A DNA stretch of 34,623 bases from Pseudonocardia sp. SCN 73-27. GTDB taxonomy: Bacteria; Actinomycetota; Actinomycetes; Mycobacteriales; Pseudonocardiaceae. A program made the translations under genes and the position numbers. Under the pieces are notes generated by a model, which saw only the letters and a list, made by a program, of their open reading frames with translations, searched no databases and was not told the DNA's origin. This document shows positions 15,967-23,390 of this stretch, piece by piece. The stretch's first letter is position 1; every line of letters starts with the position of its first letter. Where the stretch lies: contig MEGH01000062.1 in assembly GCA_001725415.1 (NCBI GenBank), positions 1 to 34,623 of the forward strand, given 5' to 3'.

Positions 15967-16674
15967 TCAGGCGGCGTCGTGGAAGACGAGCCCGAGCGTG
16001 TGCCGGCTGCCCGACCGCACGGTGCTGACGCCGTGCTTCATCGGGCCGTTCGACCAGCCCCGGCTGGAGGCGACGGGCCGGTCGCGCGTCGTGAAGACGA
16101 GCCCGTGGCCCTGGGGCAGGGTCGTCGACGATCCGCGGGACTGGGCGCGCGGGCGTTGCTCGACCATGAGGAACTCACCGCCGGTGAAGTCGACGCCCGG
16201 CTCGTCGAGCATCACGACGACCTGGAGCGGGAACAGCATGTCGCCGAAGACGTCGCGGTGCAGGGCGTTCCAGTCGCCGGGGCCGTAGCGCAGCAGGATC
16301 TGTGCCGACCGGGACTGGCCCGCGGCGTGACAGCGGGCGATCCACTCGTCGAGATCGTCGGGCCAGGGCGCGGGCTTGCCGAGGCGTTCGGCCCAGTCCC
16401 GCGCGATCGGCAGCAGCCACGGGTAGAACGCGGCGCGCAGCTCGGCGACGACGTCGGGCAGGTCGTGGGTGAAGTACCGGTACTCGCCCGACCCGAACCG
16501 GTGCCGCGCCATGTTCACGGTGGTGCGGAACCGGTTCGTGTCGCCGTAGAGCGCGCTGATCTCCCTGCACGTCCCGGGTGTGAGCAGGGGCCCGGTGGGC
16601 GCGTGGCCGTGCTCGTCGAGCTCCGCGGCCAGCGCCGGCCAGTCCTGCCCGGCGACCGTGTCGTGCGGGGTCAC
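15967..16674 (-). CDS. 2-oxoglutarate/Fe(II)-dependent oxygenase
   Basis: This 235-residue protein has the jelly-roll iron site: HRD (His139, Asp141) in WNALHRDVFGD, the distal His214 in MKHGVS and Arg224 in GSRHTLG for 2-oxoglutarate. The segment TGGEFLMVEQRPRAQSR is typical of a bacterial prolyl-hydroxylase-like branch often found beside alkylation-repair genes. The GTG at 16674 overlaps the MGMT stop (GTGA). Its place between MGMT and an Ada-like protein suggests oxidative dealkylation of nucleic acid or protein, but it is not AlkB itself by motif spacing. The role is therefore inferred from neighbours. Confidence 0.82.
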   Translation of the reverse strand: MTPHDTVAGQDWPALAAELDEHGHAPTGPLLTPGTCREISALYGDTNRFRTTVNMARHRFGSGEYRYFTHDLPDVVAELRAAFYPWLLPIARDWAERLGKPAPWPDDLDEWIARCHAAGQSRSAQILLRYGPGDWNALHRDVFGDMLFPLQVVVMLDEPGVDFTGGEFLMVEQRPRAQSRGSSTTLPQGHGLVFTTRDRPVASSRGWSNGPMKHGVSTVRSGSRHTLGLVFHDAA

Positions 16675-17165
16675 AGCAGCGTCGGCTGCAGCACGCCCTC
16701 GAGCGAGAGCAGCTGCACCTTGCGGTCGACGCCGCCGGCGTAGCCGCGCATCGAGCCGTCGGCACCGATGACGCGGTGGCACGGACGCACGACGAGCACC
16801 GGGTTCGCGCCGATCGCCGCGCCGACGGCCTGGACACGCTCGCGCGGCAGGTCGAGGGCCCGGGTGATCGCCCCGTACGTGGTCGACGTGCCGTACTCGA
16901 CGGCGTCGAGCTCTGCCCAGACGCGCTGCTGGAACTCGGTCCCGCCCGGTGTGAGCGGGATGTCGAAGGTGGTCAGGGTGCCTGCGAAGTACGCGTCGAG
17001 CTGGGCGACGACGTCGGCGAACGCCTCCGGTGCGTCCCGCCACCCGGGGCGGGCCTGCGCGTCACCCATCGACAGCGACGTGAGCGTGAGCCCGGCCTCG
17101 CCGAGCTCGCCGACCAGCAACAGCTCACCGAGCGGGCTGCCGGTCGTCGTGTGGACGGTGGTCAT
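16671..17165 (-). CDS. ogt: Methylated-DNA--protein-cysteine methyltransferase
   Basis: This 164-residue protein has the invariant alkyl-acceptor motif PCHRV (Cys129), the DNA-binding HTH around TTYGAITRALDLP and the C-terminal GYAGGVDRK. Length matches Ogt-type single-domain MGMTs. It transfers the alkyl group from O6-alkylguanine to Cys129 in a suicide reaction. The ATG at 17165 follows GGAGAGGA with 8 bases of spacing. It is the first gene of a three-gene minus-strand operon with the 2OG oxygenase and Ada-like protein. The 300 bases upstream (17166-17467) hold no gene I can support, and presumably the promoter. Confidence 0.93.
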   Translation of the reverse strand: MTTVHTTTGSPLGELLLVGELGEAGLTLTSLSMGDAQARPGWRDAPEAFADVVAQLDAYFAGTLTTFDIPLTPGGTEFQQRVWAELDAVEYGTSTTYGAITRALDLPRERVQAVGAAIGANPVLVVRPCHRVIGADGSMRGYAGGVDRKVQLLSLEGVLQPTLL

Positions 17166-17467
17166 CGTCGTGTCCTCTCCGATCTTCCTGACCCCACGGT
17201 GCCCTCGCGCCGACGCCTTCGCTGGCGGGATTCGGACACGGCGCGAAGTCGTCGTCGCCGTGGTGTCGATTCCTGCCGGCGTGCTTCGTGTGGACATCGA
17301 CGGGCCTCCACGGGCGGCCCCGGCCGGCCCGACGAGGACACCCGCGGCGGCTTCACCCACGGCGGCCGGGGCTTCCGCCCGCTCGTCGAGTTCGCGCTGA
17401 CCCGCAGCGTCACCACGGCGCGGGCGTGATCGTCGCGCGCCACCCGCGTCGGTGAGCACGCAGCGGA

Positions 17468-17498
17468 ACGCCCCGGGACCGTGGTGGTCCCGGGGCGT
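17468..17498 (-). terminator. Strong 13-bp terminator hairpin
   Basis: ACGCCCCGGGACC at 17468-17480 is perfectly inverted as GGTCCCGGGGCGT at 17486-17498 with a GTGGT loop. It lies 18 bases past the stop of the small Cys/His-rich gene on the minus strand, whose reality it supports. Confidence 0.8.
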
Positions 17499-17516
17499 CC
17501 GACGTGTGCCGGCGGA

Positions 17517-17771
17517 TCAGTGGTGGCTGTAGCTGCTGCTGTGGCTCCAGCTGTCGTCGCAGTGCGACTTGTGCTCGGTGTGGCACTTGTCCTCGTAGGA
17601 CTTGTCGTCCCAGCAGTCGTCGTAGCGCTTGTCGTCGCAGTGGCTGTACTTGTCGTCCCAGCAGTCGTCGTACTTCTTGTCGTAGTCGTGACAACCCTTG
17701 CCGTAGTCGTCGTCCCAGGACTTGTCGTGACCGCCGTACTTGGAACCGGAGTGGCAGTGGGACTTGAACAT
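17517..17771 (-). CDS. Small Cys/His/Asp-rich protein (candidate metal-binding peptide)
   Basis: This 84-residue protein has 7 Cys (positions 6, 27, 37, 45, 53, 63, 71), 11 His and about 19 Asp, and almost no hydrophobic residues. YDDCWDDK occurs twice (34-41 and 50-57), so the centre arose by internal duplication. There is no signal peptide or membrane segment, and I recognise no known family. The composition suggests loose binding of a soft or borderline metal such as Ni, Co, Cu or Zn. Evidence that it is real: a good ribosome site (GAGAAGAGG) before the ATG at 17771, a strong terminator after the stop, and divergence from a transporter with a His-rich tail. Storage, chaperoning or buffering of a metal is inference. 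Confidence 0.7.
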   Translation of the reverse strand: MFKSHCHSGSKYGGHDKSWDDDYGKGCHDYDKKYDDCWDDKYSHCDDKRYDDCWDDKSYEDKCHTEHKSHCDDSWSHSSSYSHH

Positions 17772-17796
17772 TTCGGGCCTCTTCTCGTTGTGGGGT

Positions 17797-17820
17797 GTCG
17801 TGCTGTGGGGTCGTGCTGTG
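17797..17820 (-). repeat. Direct repeat upstream of the Cys/His-rich gene
   Basis: GTCGTGCTGTG occurs at 17797-17807 and 17810-17820 (13-base period), 26-49 bases before the ATG on the minus strand. It could be an operator for a metal-responsive regulator or a simple duplication. Confidence 0.45.
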
Positions 17821-17866
17821 CCGAGGAGAACTCTGCCGCGCGGCGGACCCGGTTTCGATCGAGTGC

Positions 17867-17894
17867 GCCCCCGTTCCCGAGGGGGCAAACCCCC
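17867..17894. promoter_or_regulatory. Alternative hairpins in the divergent region
   Basis: GCCCCC at 17867-17872 can pair with GGGGGC at 17881-17886, while GGGGG (17881-17885) can instead pair with CCCCC (17890-17894). The region separates the Cys/His-rich gene from the MFS exporter. Short stems in GC-rich DNA are weak evidence. Confidence 0.25.
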
Positions 17895-17934
17895 CACCTG
17901 CGCGGCGGGGCAACTCCCTCCCGCTGACGCACGG

Positions 17935-17954
17935 AATGGCCACGTGCAGCCATT
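17935..17954. promoter_or_regulatory. Operator-like dyad upstream of the His-tailed exporter
   Basis: AATGGC (17935-17940) is inverted as GCCATT (17949-17954) with CACGTGCA, itself containing the CACGTG palindrome, in between. It lies about 30 bases upstream of the predicted -35 box of the exporter. A metal-sensor site is conceivable. Confidence 0.4.
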
Positions 17955-17985
17955 TCCTTGATGCAATTCACTGGCACGTACGCCG

Positions 17986-18014
17986 TCGACGCAATCCGTT
18001 TCCGCGATTACAGT
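17986..18014 (+). promoter_or_regulatory. Predicted promoter of the His-tailed exporter
   Basis: TCGACG at 17986-17991 (4 of 6 to TTGACA) and TACAGT at 18009-18014 (4 of 6 to TATAAT) are separated by 17 bases. The ATG is at 18050, giving a leader of about 30 bases. Confidence 0.4.
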
Positions 18015-18049
18015 GCGCCGCGACGACAACGGCACCCCGACAGGACGAC

Positions 18050-19342
18050 ATGCGCGCGCTGCTGCACCACCGGACCTACGTGAAGCTGTTCGCCGCGCAG
18101 CTGGTGGCACTTGTCGGCACCGGGCTGGCGACGGTCGCGCTCGGCCTGCTGGCGTACGACCTCGCCGGCGAGAGTGCGGGCGTCGTACTCGGAACGGCGT
18201 TGGCCGTCAAGATGATCGCCTACGTCACGGTGTCGCCGGTCGTCGGCGCGTGGGCCGATCGGGTGCCGCGCCGGGTCGTCATGGTGAGTGCCGACGTGGT
18301 GCGCGGGCTCGTCGTCCTCGCGCTGCCGTTCGTCACCCAGGTCTGGCAGGTCTATGCGCTGATCGCGGTACTGCAATCGGCGTCGGCCGCATTCACCCCG
18401 ACATTCCAGTCCGTTCTCCCCGACGTTCTTCCCGACGAGTCCGACTACACCCGCGCATTGTCGGCGTCGCAGTTCGCCTCGGCGGCGGAGACGATTCTGA
18501 GCCCACTCCTGGCCGCCGCGGCACTCACGGTGCTCTCGTTCCACGACCTGTTCGTCGGCACCGCGATCGGGTTCGCCGTCTCGGCGGTCCTCGTCGTGAC
18601 GACCGCAGTTCCGGCCGCGCGCCGCAGCTCCCGTGACCGGTTCCGCGACCGGCTGTCGTCGGGCATGAAGGCGTTCGGCACCGTGCCTGCGCTGCGCGCC
18701 GTCCTGGCCTTCGACCTCGTCATCGCGGCCACCGGGGCGATCACGCTCGTCAGCACCGTCAACGTGGTCCGCGACCTGCTGGCGGGGTCGGAGGCCGACG
18801 TCGCGCTGCTGCTCGCCGTCTCGGGTGCCGGGACCGCGACGGCCGCGGTCGTCTCGCCGCGGCTGCTACGCGTCGTCCACGAACGCACCGTCATGCTCTC
18901 CGGATCGGTGATCGCGCTGGTCTCCGTCGCCGGTGCGGTCGTGCTGGCCGCGGGAGCGTCGTGGGGTCCGGCCTGCGTGGTGTGGGCGGGCATCGGGCTG
19001 GGCAACGGGCTGACGCTGATGCCGATCGGGCGGGTCCTGCGCCGCGCGGGCCGCCTCGACGACCGGCCCGCCGTGTTCGCCGCGCAGTTCTCGCTGTCGC
19101 ACGCCTGCTGGCTGCTCACCTACCCGCTCACCGGGCGGCTCGGCACCGCAGCGGGGTTCGGCGTCACCTGGGCGGTACTGCTCGGGCTCGGGGTCGCGGC
19201 CGTCGTCGTCGCGCTCGTCGTCTGGCCGCGACGGCTCACCCGGCCGGTCCTGCACACCCACGACGACAGCGCCGCCGGGCACGGCTGGTCGCACAGCCAC
19301 GAGGTCATGGACGACGCACACCACCACCCGGTGCTCGCCTGA
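18050..19342 (+). CDS. MFS exporter with His-rich C-terminal tail (NreB-like)
   Basis: This 430-residue MFS protein has about 12 membrane helices and the loop-2/3 motif GAWADRVPRR. The last 30 residues hold eight His, in HTHDD, GHGWSHSHE and DAHHHP. MFS proteins with such tails include NreB, a nickel-resistance exporter, so efflux of Ni or a similar metal is the best guess. Siderophore or drug exporters of the EntS type are an alternative. The ATG at 18050 follows AGGACG; the frame stays open upstream but that part is not MFS-like. It is divergent from the Cys/His-rich gene. Its last 38 bases overlap the 3' end of the opposing CoA-transferase gene. Confidence 0.82.
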   Translation: MRALLHHRTYVKLFAAQLVALVGTGLATVALGLLAYDLAGESAGVVLGTALAVKMIAYVTVSPVVGAWADRVPRRVVMVSADVVRGLVVLALPFVTQVWQVYALIAVLQSASAAFTPTFQSVLPDVLPDESDYTRALSASQFASAAETILSPLLAAAALTVLSFHDLFVGTAIGFAVSAVLVVTTAVPAARRSSRDRFRDRLSSGMKAFGTVPALRAVLAFDLVIAATGAITLVSTVNVVRDLLAGSEADVALLLAVSGAGTATAAVVSPRLLRVVHERTVMLSGSVIALVSVAGAVVLAAGASWGPACVVWAGIGLGNGLTLMPIGRVLRRAGRLDDRPAVFAAQFSLSHACWLLTYPLTGRLGTAAGFGVTWAVLLGLGVAAVVVALVVWPRRLTRPVLHTHDDSAAGHGWSHSHEVMDDAHHHPVLA

Positions 19343-20468
19343 CCTCGGCGCGGATCGCGTCGGTGTGCTCGCCGAGGGCGGGGACGCGGCCGTCGCGACG
19401 CGGCCAGTCCGCCCCCATCGCGGGCGGGGCGAGCGCGGGCAGGGGACCGACGGGCGAGTCGACCTCCCGCCACCGGTCCCGCTCCGCGAGCTGCGGGTGC
19501 GCGGCCAGGTCGTGGACGTCGTTGAGCCGGGCGTTGCCGATGCCGGCGTCGTCGGCACGTTGCTGGATGTCGTCGATGTCGTGGCTGGAGCACCAGTCGC
19601 GCAGGATCGCGTCGAGCTCGTCGCGCAGGCCGACCCGGTCGGAGTTGCGCGCGAAGCGGGGGTCGGCCGCCAGGTCGGGACGCTCCAGCAGGTCCTCGGT
19701 CAGCCGTCGCCACTCGCGGTCGTTGGTGGTGCCGAGCACGACGGTGGCGCCGTCGCGGGTCGGGTAGGCGCTGTAGGGCGCGACCGTGGGCGAGCCCAGC
19801 CCGACGGGCACCATCTCGCCGCCGTGCACGACGGTGTTGAGCGCGAACCCCATCATCTCGGCGAGGACGTCGAGCATCGCGACGCGCACGACCGTCCCCC
19901 GCCCCGTCCGCTCCCGGTCGTAGAGCGCGGCCAGGACGGCCGAGTAGGCGTAGAGCGCGGTGCCGATGTCGGCGACCGGGACGCCCGGTTTCGCCGGCCG
20001 GCCGGGCAGACCGGTGATCGCGCAGGCCCCGCCCTCGGACTGGATCAGCAGGTCGTAGGCCCGTTTGTGGTCGAGCGGGCCGCCCGTGCCGTACCCGGAA
20101 ATGTCGACGACGACCATCCGCGGGAAGCGCTCGACGAGGTCGTCGGGAGCGAACCCGAGCCGGCCCAGCGCACCCGGGGCGAGGTTGCTGACCAGGACGT
20201 CGGCCCGTTCCAGCAGCGCCTCGAACACCGCGCGGTCGGGGCCGTCGCGCACGTCGAGCTCCGCGGACTCCTTGCCGTGGTTGAGCCACACGAAGTGCGC
20301 CGCCATGCCGCGGACGACGCCGTCGTAGTGCCGGGACGCGTCACCCACCCCGGGGCTCTCGACCTTGATCACCCGGGCGCCCAGATCGGCGAGATGTCGG
20401 GTGCACAACGGTGCCGCGATCGCCTGCTCCAGCGCGACCACGGTGATGCCCTGCAACGGCGCGCCCAT
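19305..20468 (-). CDS. CaiB/BaiF family (class III) CoA-transferase
   Basis: This 387-residue protein shows the family's N-terminal ALEQAIAAPLCTRHLADLGA-type segment and the motif KVESPGVGD. The catalytic Asp lies in RAYDLLIQSEGG, equivalent to Asp169 of formyl-CoA transferase. The C-terminal region is also typical. It moves CoA from an acyl-CoA to a carboxylic acid, activating or recycling intermediates. The ATG at 20468 is 39 bases after the MFS exporter stop on the same strand, so they may be cotranscribed. Its 3' end overlaps the opposite-strand exporter by 38 bases. Acid substrate is unknown. Confidence 0.9.
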   Translation of the reverse strand: MGAPLQGITVVALEQAIAAPLCTRHLADLGARVIKVESPGVGDASRHYDGVVRGMAAHFVWLNHGKESAELDVRDGPDRAVFEALLERADVLVSNLAPGALGRLGFAPDDLVERFPRMVVVDISGYGTGGPLDHKRAYDLLIQSEGGACAITGLPGRPAKPGVPVADIGTALYAYSAVLAALYDRERTGRGTVVRVAMLDVLAEMMGFALNTVVHGGEMVPVGLGSPTVAPYSAYPTRDGATVVLGTTNDREWRRLTEDLLERPDLAADPRFARNSDRVGLRDELDAILRDWCSSHDIDDIQQRADDAGIGNARLNDVHDLAAHPQLAERDRWREVDSPVGPLPALAPPAMGADWPRRDGRVPALGEHTDAIRAEVRRAPGGGVRRP

Positions 20469-20507
20469 GCGCCCTCCTCACGGTCGCAGCGACACTGCCG
20501 CGATCCC

Positions 20508-21896
20508 TCACCCGATCTTCGACCGTGCGGGCGGGTTCCGCCGGGTCCGGGCGCCGATCAGCAACGCCCCCGCGACGACGGCCAGCGCGAACGCTGTCGC
20601 CGCCACGACGAACCCGGCCGCGATCGCCTCGGCCGTCCCGGTCCGTCCGGGCAGCGCAGGCCCCAGCCCCAGCACCACCGCGCCGATGACCGCGACGCCG
20701 AGGGTGCCGCCGAGCTGGCGGACCGTCTGCACCACACCGGACGCCTGGCTGCGCTCGGCGTCGTCGACACGGCCGAGGGCGTCGGTGTTCGTCGGCGACA
20801 ACGTCAGCCCCAGCCCCACGCCGACGAGCAGCATCCCGGGGATCTGCCACGGGTAGCTCAACGCCGGCAGGGCCAGCAGCCACGCGACGGCGCCGGCCGT
20901 GCAGACCCCCATGCCGACGAGCACCGGCGACCGAACGCCGGACCGGTCGAACCAGCGCCCCCCGACCTGCGCGGCCAGGGTGAGCGGCAGGATCAGCGGC
21001 AACGCGGCCAGCCCGGCGGCCATCGGGCCGAAACGAAGCAGTTCCTGCAGGTAGATGGAGCTGTAGAGGACGATTCCGAGCAGCCCGAACTGCACCAACC
21101 CCATGACGACGGCGTCGCCGGTAAAGCCGCGGTCGGCGAACAGCCGCACGTGGATCAGCGGATCGGCGCTGCGCAGCTGCCGCACGACGAACCAGCCGAC
21201 GAGCACCACCCCGGCGACGAGCAGCGCGATCGACGCCGGGCCCCACTGCGACAGCTGCTGGATGCCCAGCGTCGTCAGCGCCAGCCCGGCCACGACGAGC
21301 ACGGCGTCGGCGACGTCGATGCGCGCGCCCGCCATGCGTGTGTTCGGCACCTTCGCGACCGCCACGAGCACGAGCGTCGCGATCCCGACGGGGACGTTGA
21401 GCAGGAACACCGCCCGCCACGTCACGTACTCCGTGAGCAGCCCGCCGACAAGCGGGCCCAGCGCGAGGAACACCTGGCTGATCCCGGCGTAGAGGGCCAT
21501 CACCCGGCCGCGCTCGCCGGCGGCGAAGGCGCCCAGCACGATCGTCGCCGACACCGGCATCATCAACGCCGCCCCGGCGCCCTGCAGCACCCGGAACACG
21601 ATGATCGACCAGACGTCCCACGCGAACGCGCACCCGCCCGACGCCACGAAGAAGACCGTCACGCCGAGCTGGAACGTGCGCGCCCGGCCCAGTAGGTCGG
21701 CGGCCTTGCCGCCCAGCGCGACCAGCGCGGCGAGCGCCAGCACGTAGGCGTTGACCACCCACTGCTGACCGTGCGGGGTCAGTGGCAGCTCGCGCGCCAT
21801 CGTCGGCAACGCCACCGAGACCACGGTCTGGTCGAGCATGATCATCGACAGCGATCCCGTCATCGCGACGAGGACGAGCCACCGCGTCGGGTTCAC
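20508..21896 (-). CDS. MFS drug exporter, EmrB/QacA (DHA2) type
   Basis: This 462-residue protein has about 14 hydrophobic segments. Family marks include LDQTVVSVALPTMARELP in helix 1 (the D1 motif LDxTVVNVALP), the helix 2-3 loop GKAADLLGRARTF and motif C in helix 5 (ALGPLVGGLLTE). These exporters expel cationic or amphipathic compounds by proton antiport. The GTG at 21896 was chosen because it starts the first helix and overlaps the stop of the preceding small frame (GTGA). A far longer open frame upstream includes out-of-frame pieces of an MBL hydrolase and is not part of the transporter. Confidence 0.88.
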   Translation of the reverse strand: MNPTRWLVLVAMTGSLSMIMLDQTVVSVALPTMARELPLTPHGQQWVVNAYVLALAALVALGGKAADLLGRARTFQLGVTVFFVASGGCAFAWDVWSIIVFRVLQGAGAALMMPVSATIVLGAFAAGERGRVMALYAGISQVFLALGPLVGGLLTEYVTWRAVFLLNVPVGIATLVLVAVAKVPNTRMAGARIDVADAVLVVAGLALTTLGIQQLSQWGPASIALLVAGVVLVGWFVVRQLRSADPLIHVRLFADRGFTGDAVVMGLVQFGLLGIVLYSSIYLQELLRFGPMAAGLAALPLILPLTLAAQVGGRWFDRSGVRSPVLVGMGVCTAGAVAWLLALPALSYPWQIPGMLLVGVGLGLTLSPTNTDALGRVDDAERSQASGVVQTVRQLGGTLGVAVIGAVVLGLGPALPGRTGTAEAIAAGFVVAATAFALAVVAGALLIGARTRRNPPARSKIG

Positions 21897-22349
21897 CTGT
21901 CCCGGCCTTCGAGCTTCCACCACAGCATCGCCGCCGCGGCCGGGACGAGCCGCAGGCCGTGCGGCATGCCGTCGACCGGGGCGGGGTTGTCGAGCGCCGG
22001 GCGCGACCATGGGGCGTCGGACGCGCCCGACTCCGGCCGCAGTCCGATCTCGCGGAGCTGGTTCGTCGACATGGCAGTGAACATCGCATCGGGGGTGGCC
22101 TCGCCGCCACCCTCCTCGACCATCGTCGCCGCCGCGCCGATGGTGTGCTGGATCTTCAGCTGGTCGGCGTCGGCCGACCACGCCCGGGATCCGTGAGAAC
22201 GACGTCACCCGGTACGCCGACGGGTCCCGCATCTGCTCGCCGTCCCGCGCCGGCACCCAGTGCTCGGTGGGGACGCCCAGCTCGTCGGCCAGATCGTTGT
22301 TGCCGACGTGGTCGGTGTGCCCGTGGGTGGTCAGGAGTCCTGGGGACAT
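21893..22349 (-). pseudogene. MBL-fold hydrolase remnant, N-terminally truncated and frameshifted
   Basis: At 22349 the frame starts right at the metallo-beta-lactamase metal motif (LLTTHGHTDHVGN) and runs to about SAYRVTSF. The sense then seems to continue in the next frame as SRAWSADADQLKIQH, past an in-frame ATG at 22123, to a stop at 21893 (76 residues from that ATG). A normal MBL hydrolase would have 60 or more residues before HxHxDH; these are missing, since the CPBP gene ends at 22353. The apparent indel is near 22195. The last frame overlaps the MFS start, so the 76-residue product could still be made and couple translation of the exporter. The motif is secure; the reconstruction is tentative. 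Confidence 0.6.
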
Positions 22350-22352
22350 GCC

Positions 22353-23237
22353 CTAGGCGTTCGGACCGCGGTATCCCAGCCGGCCGCGTGTCGCGACGAC
22401 CACGACCACCGCCACCAGCCCGAACCCGACCAGCTCCGGCAGCAGCCCGTAGTCGTTCAGCAGGGGTGCCGGGAACAGTGGCGCGACCACCTTGTTCGCG
22501 AACGTGTTGAACGAGGCGTGCATCAGCATCGTGATCAGGAGGCTGCCGCCGACGTTGTTGAACACCCAGCCCATCACGATCGTCAGCAGCGTGATCATGA
22601 CGACGAACATCACCATGTTCGCGAGGGTCGGGGGGTTCCACACGCCCGTCCAGAACAGCGGGAAGTGCCACAGCGCCCAGAGCACGCCCAGGACGGTGTT
22701 GCCGGCCAGCGGCCCGAACCGTTCCTGCAGCCGCGGCAGCGCGAACCCGCGCCAGCCCGGCTCCTCGCCCAGGGGCCCGCCGAGGAAGAACGTCGTCACC
22801 AGCGCGAGCGGGTAACCGAGCACCAGCGCCGACGTCACCGGCTGCGCCGAGGCGGCCACCCCGGGCAGGACGACCGCCCCGACGATCTCGCTCGCCGGGA
22901 TCACGAGCAGCACGAACAGGTACCACCGCAGCTTCACGCGCCACTGCACGTACCGGCGCAGCAGCCGCCGCGGACCCTGCGGCCCCTCCACGGCGCGGAC
23001 CATGACGAACGCCGCGACGGTCGGTCCCGTGTACGTCGCCGCCGCGATGAGCAGCGCCACCGCGAGCGGCGGGAGCGTGTACGGCAGCAGACCCGTCCCG
23101 GTGCGGGACAGGATCACCGGGAGCTCGACCACCCAGGCGCCTGCCGCGGCGATCGCGAAGTACGACACCAGCGGGTGCCGGGTCAGGACCCCGGTTCGTG
23201 CGTCGTCGGGTCGTGCGCCGACGTCCGATGTCGTCAT
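22353..23237 (-). CDS. CPBP-family intramembrane protease
   Basis: This 294-residue membrane protein carries the Abi/CPBP signatures: EEPGWRGFALPRLQ (glutamate pair and Arg), WALWHFPLF (His) and HASFNTF (His and Asn). They match the catalytic residues of glutamic intramembrane proteases related to Rce1. About eight membrane helices are visible. In bacteria such proteins process or protect against peptides such as bacteriocins; the role here is unknown. The ATG at 23237 was chosen for the GGAGAG 8-14 bases upstream; an Arg-rich extension to 23354 is less likely. It lies just upstream of the MBL remnant and exporter on the same strand. Confidence 0.87.
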   Translation of the reverse strand: MTTSDVGARPDDARTGVLTRHPLVSYFAIAAAGAWVVELPVILSRTGTGLLPYTLPPLAVALLIAAATYTGPTVAAFVMVRAVEGPQGPRRLLRRYVQWRVKLRWYLFVLLVIPASEIVGAVVLPGVAASAQPVTSALVLGYPLALVTTFFLGGPLGEEPGWRGFALPRLQERFGPLAGNTVLGVLWALWHFPLFWTGVWNPPTLANMVMFVVMITLLTIVMGWVFNNVGGSLLITMLMHASFNTFANKVVAPLFPAPLLNDYGLLPELVGFGLVAVVVVVATRGRLGYRGPNA

Positions 23238-23390
23238 GCCGAGCTCTCTCCGCCGCTGAGTCATCGCAGGTCGTCGACGTCGAGGGGCGTCGGGAGCAGC
23301 AGAGTAGACATCGGACGGCCGACGACGACCGCAGCTCACTCGATCGTGTGACAAAGCTCAGCGACGCTCGGCGTGGCGACACATCGCCGG

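Noticed and set aside
17481-17927. Valine-rich plus-strand frame that looks like a membrane protein
   Set aside because: Mirror of the Asp/His-rich gene on the minus strand; it crosses that gene's terminator and has no ribosome site.
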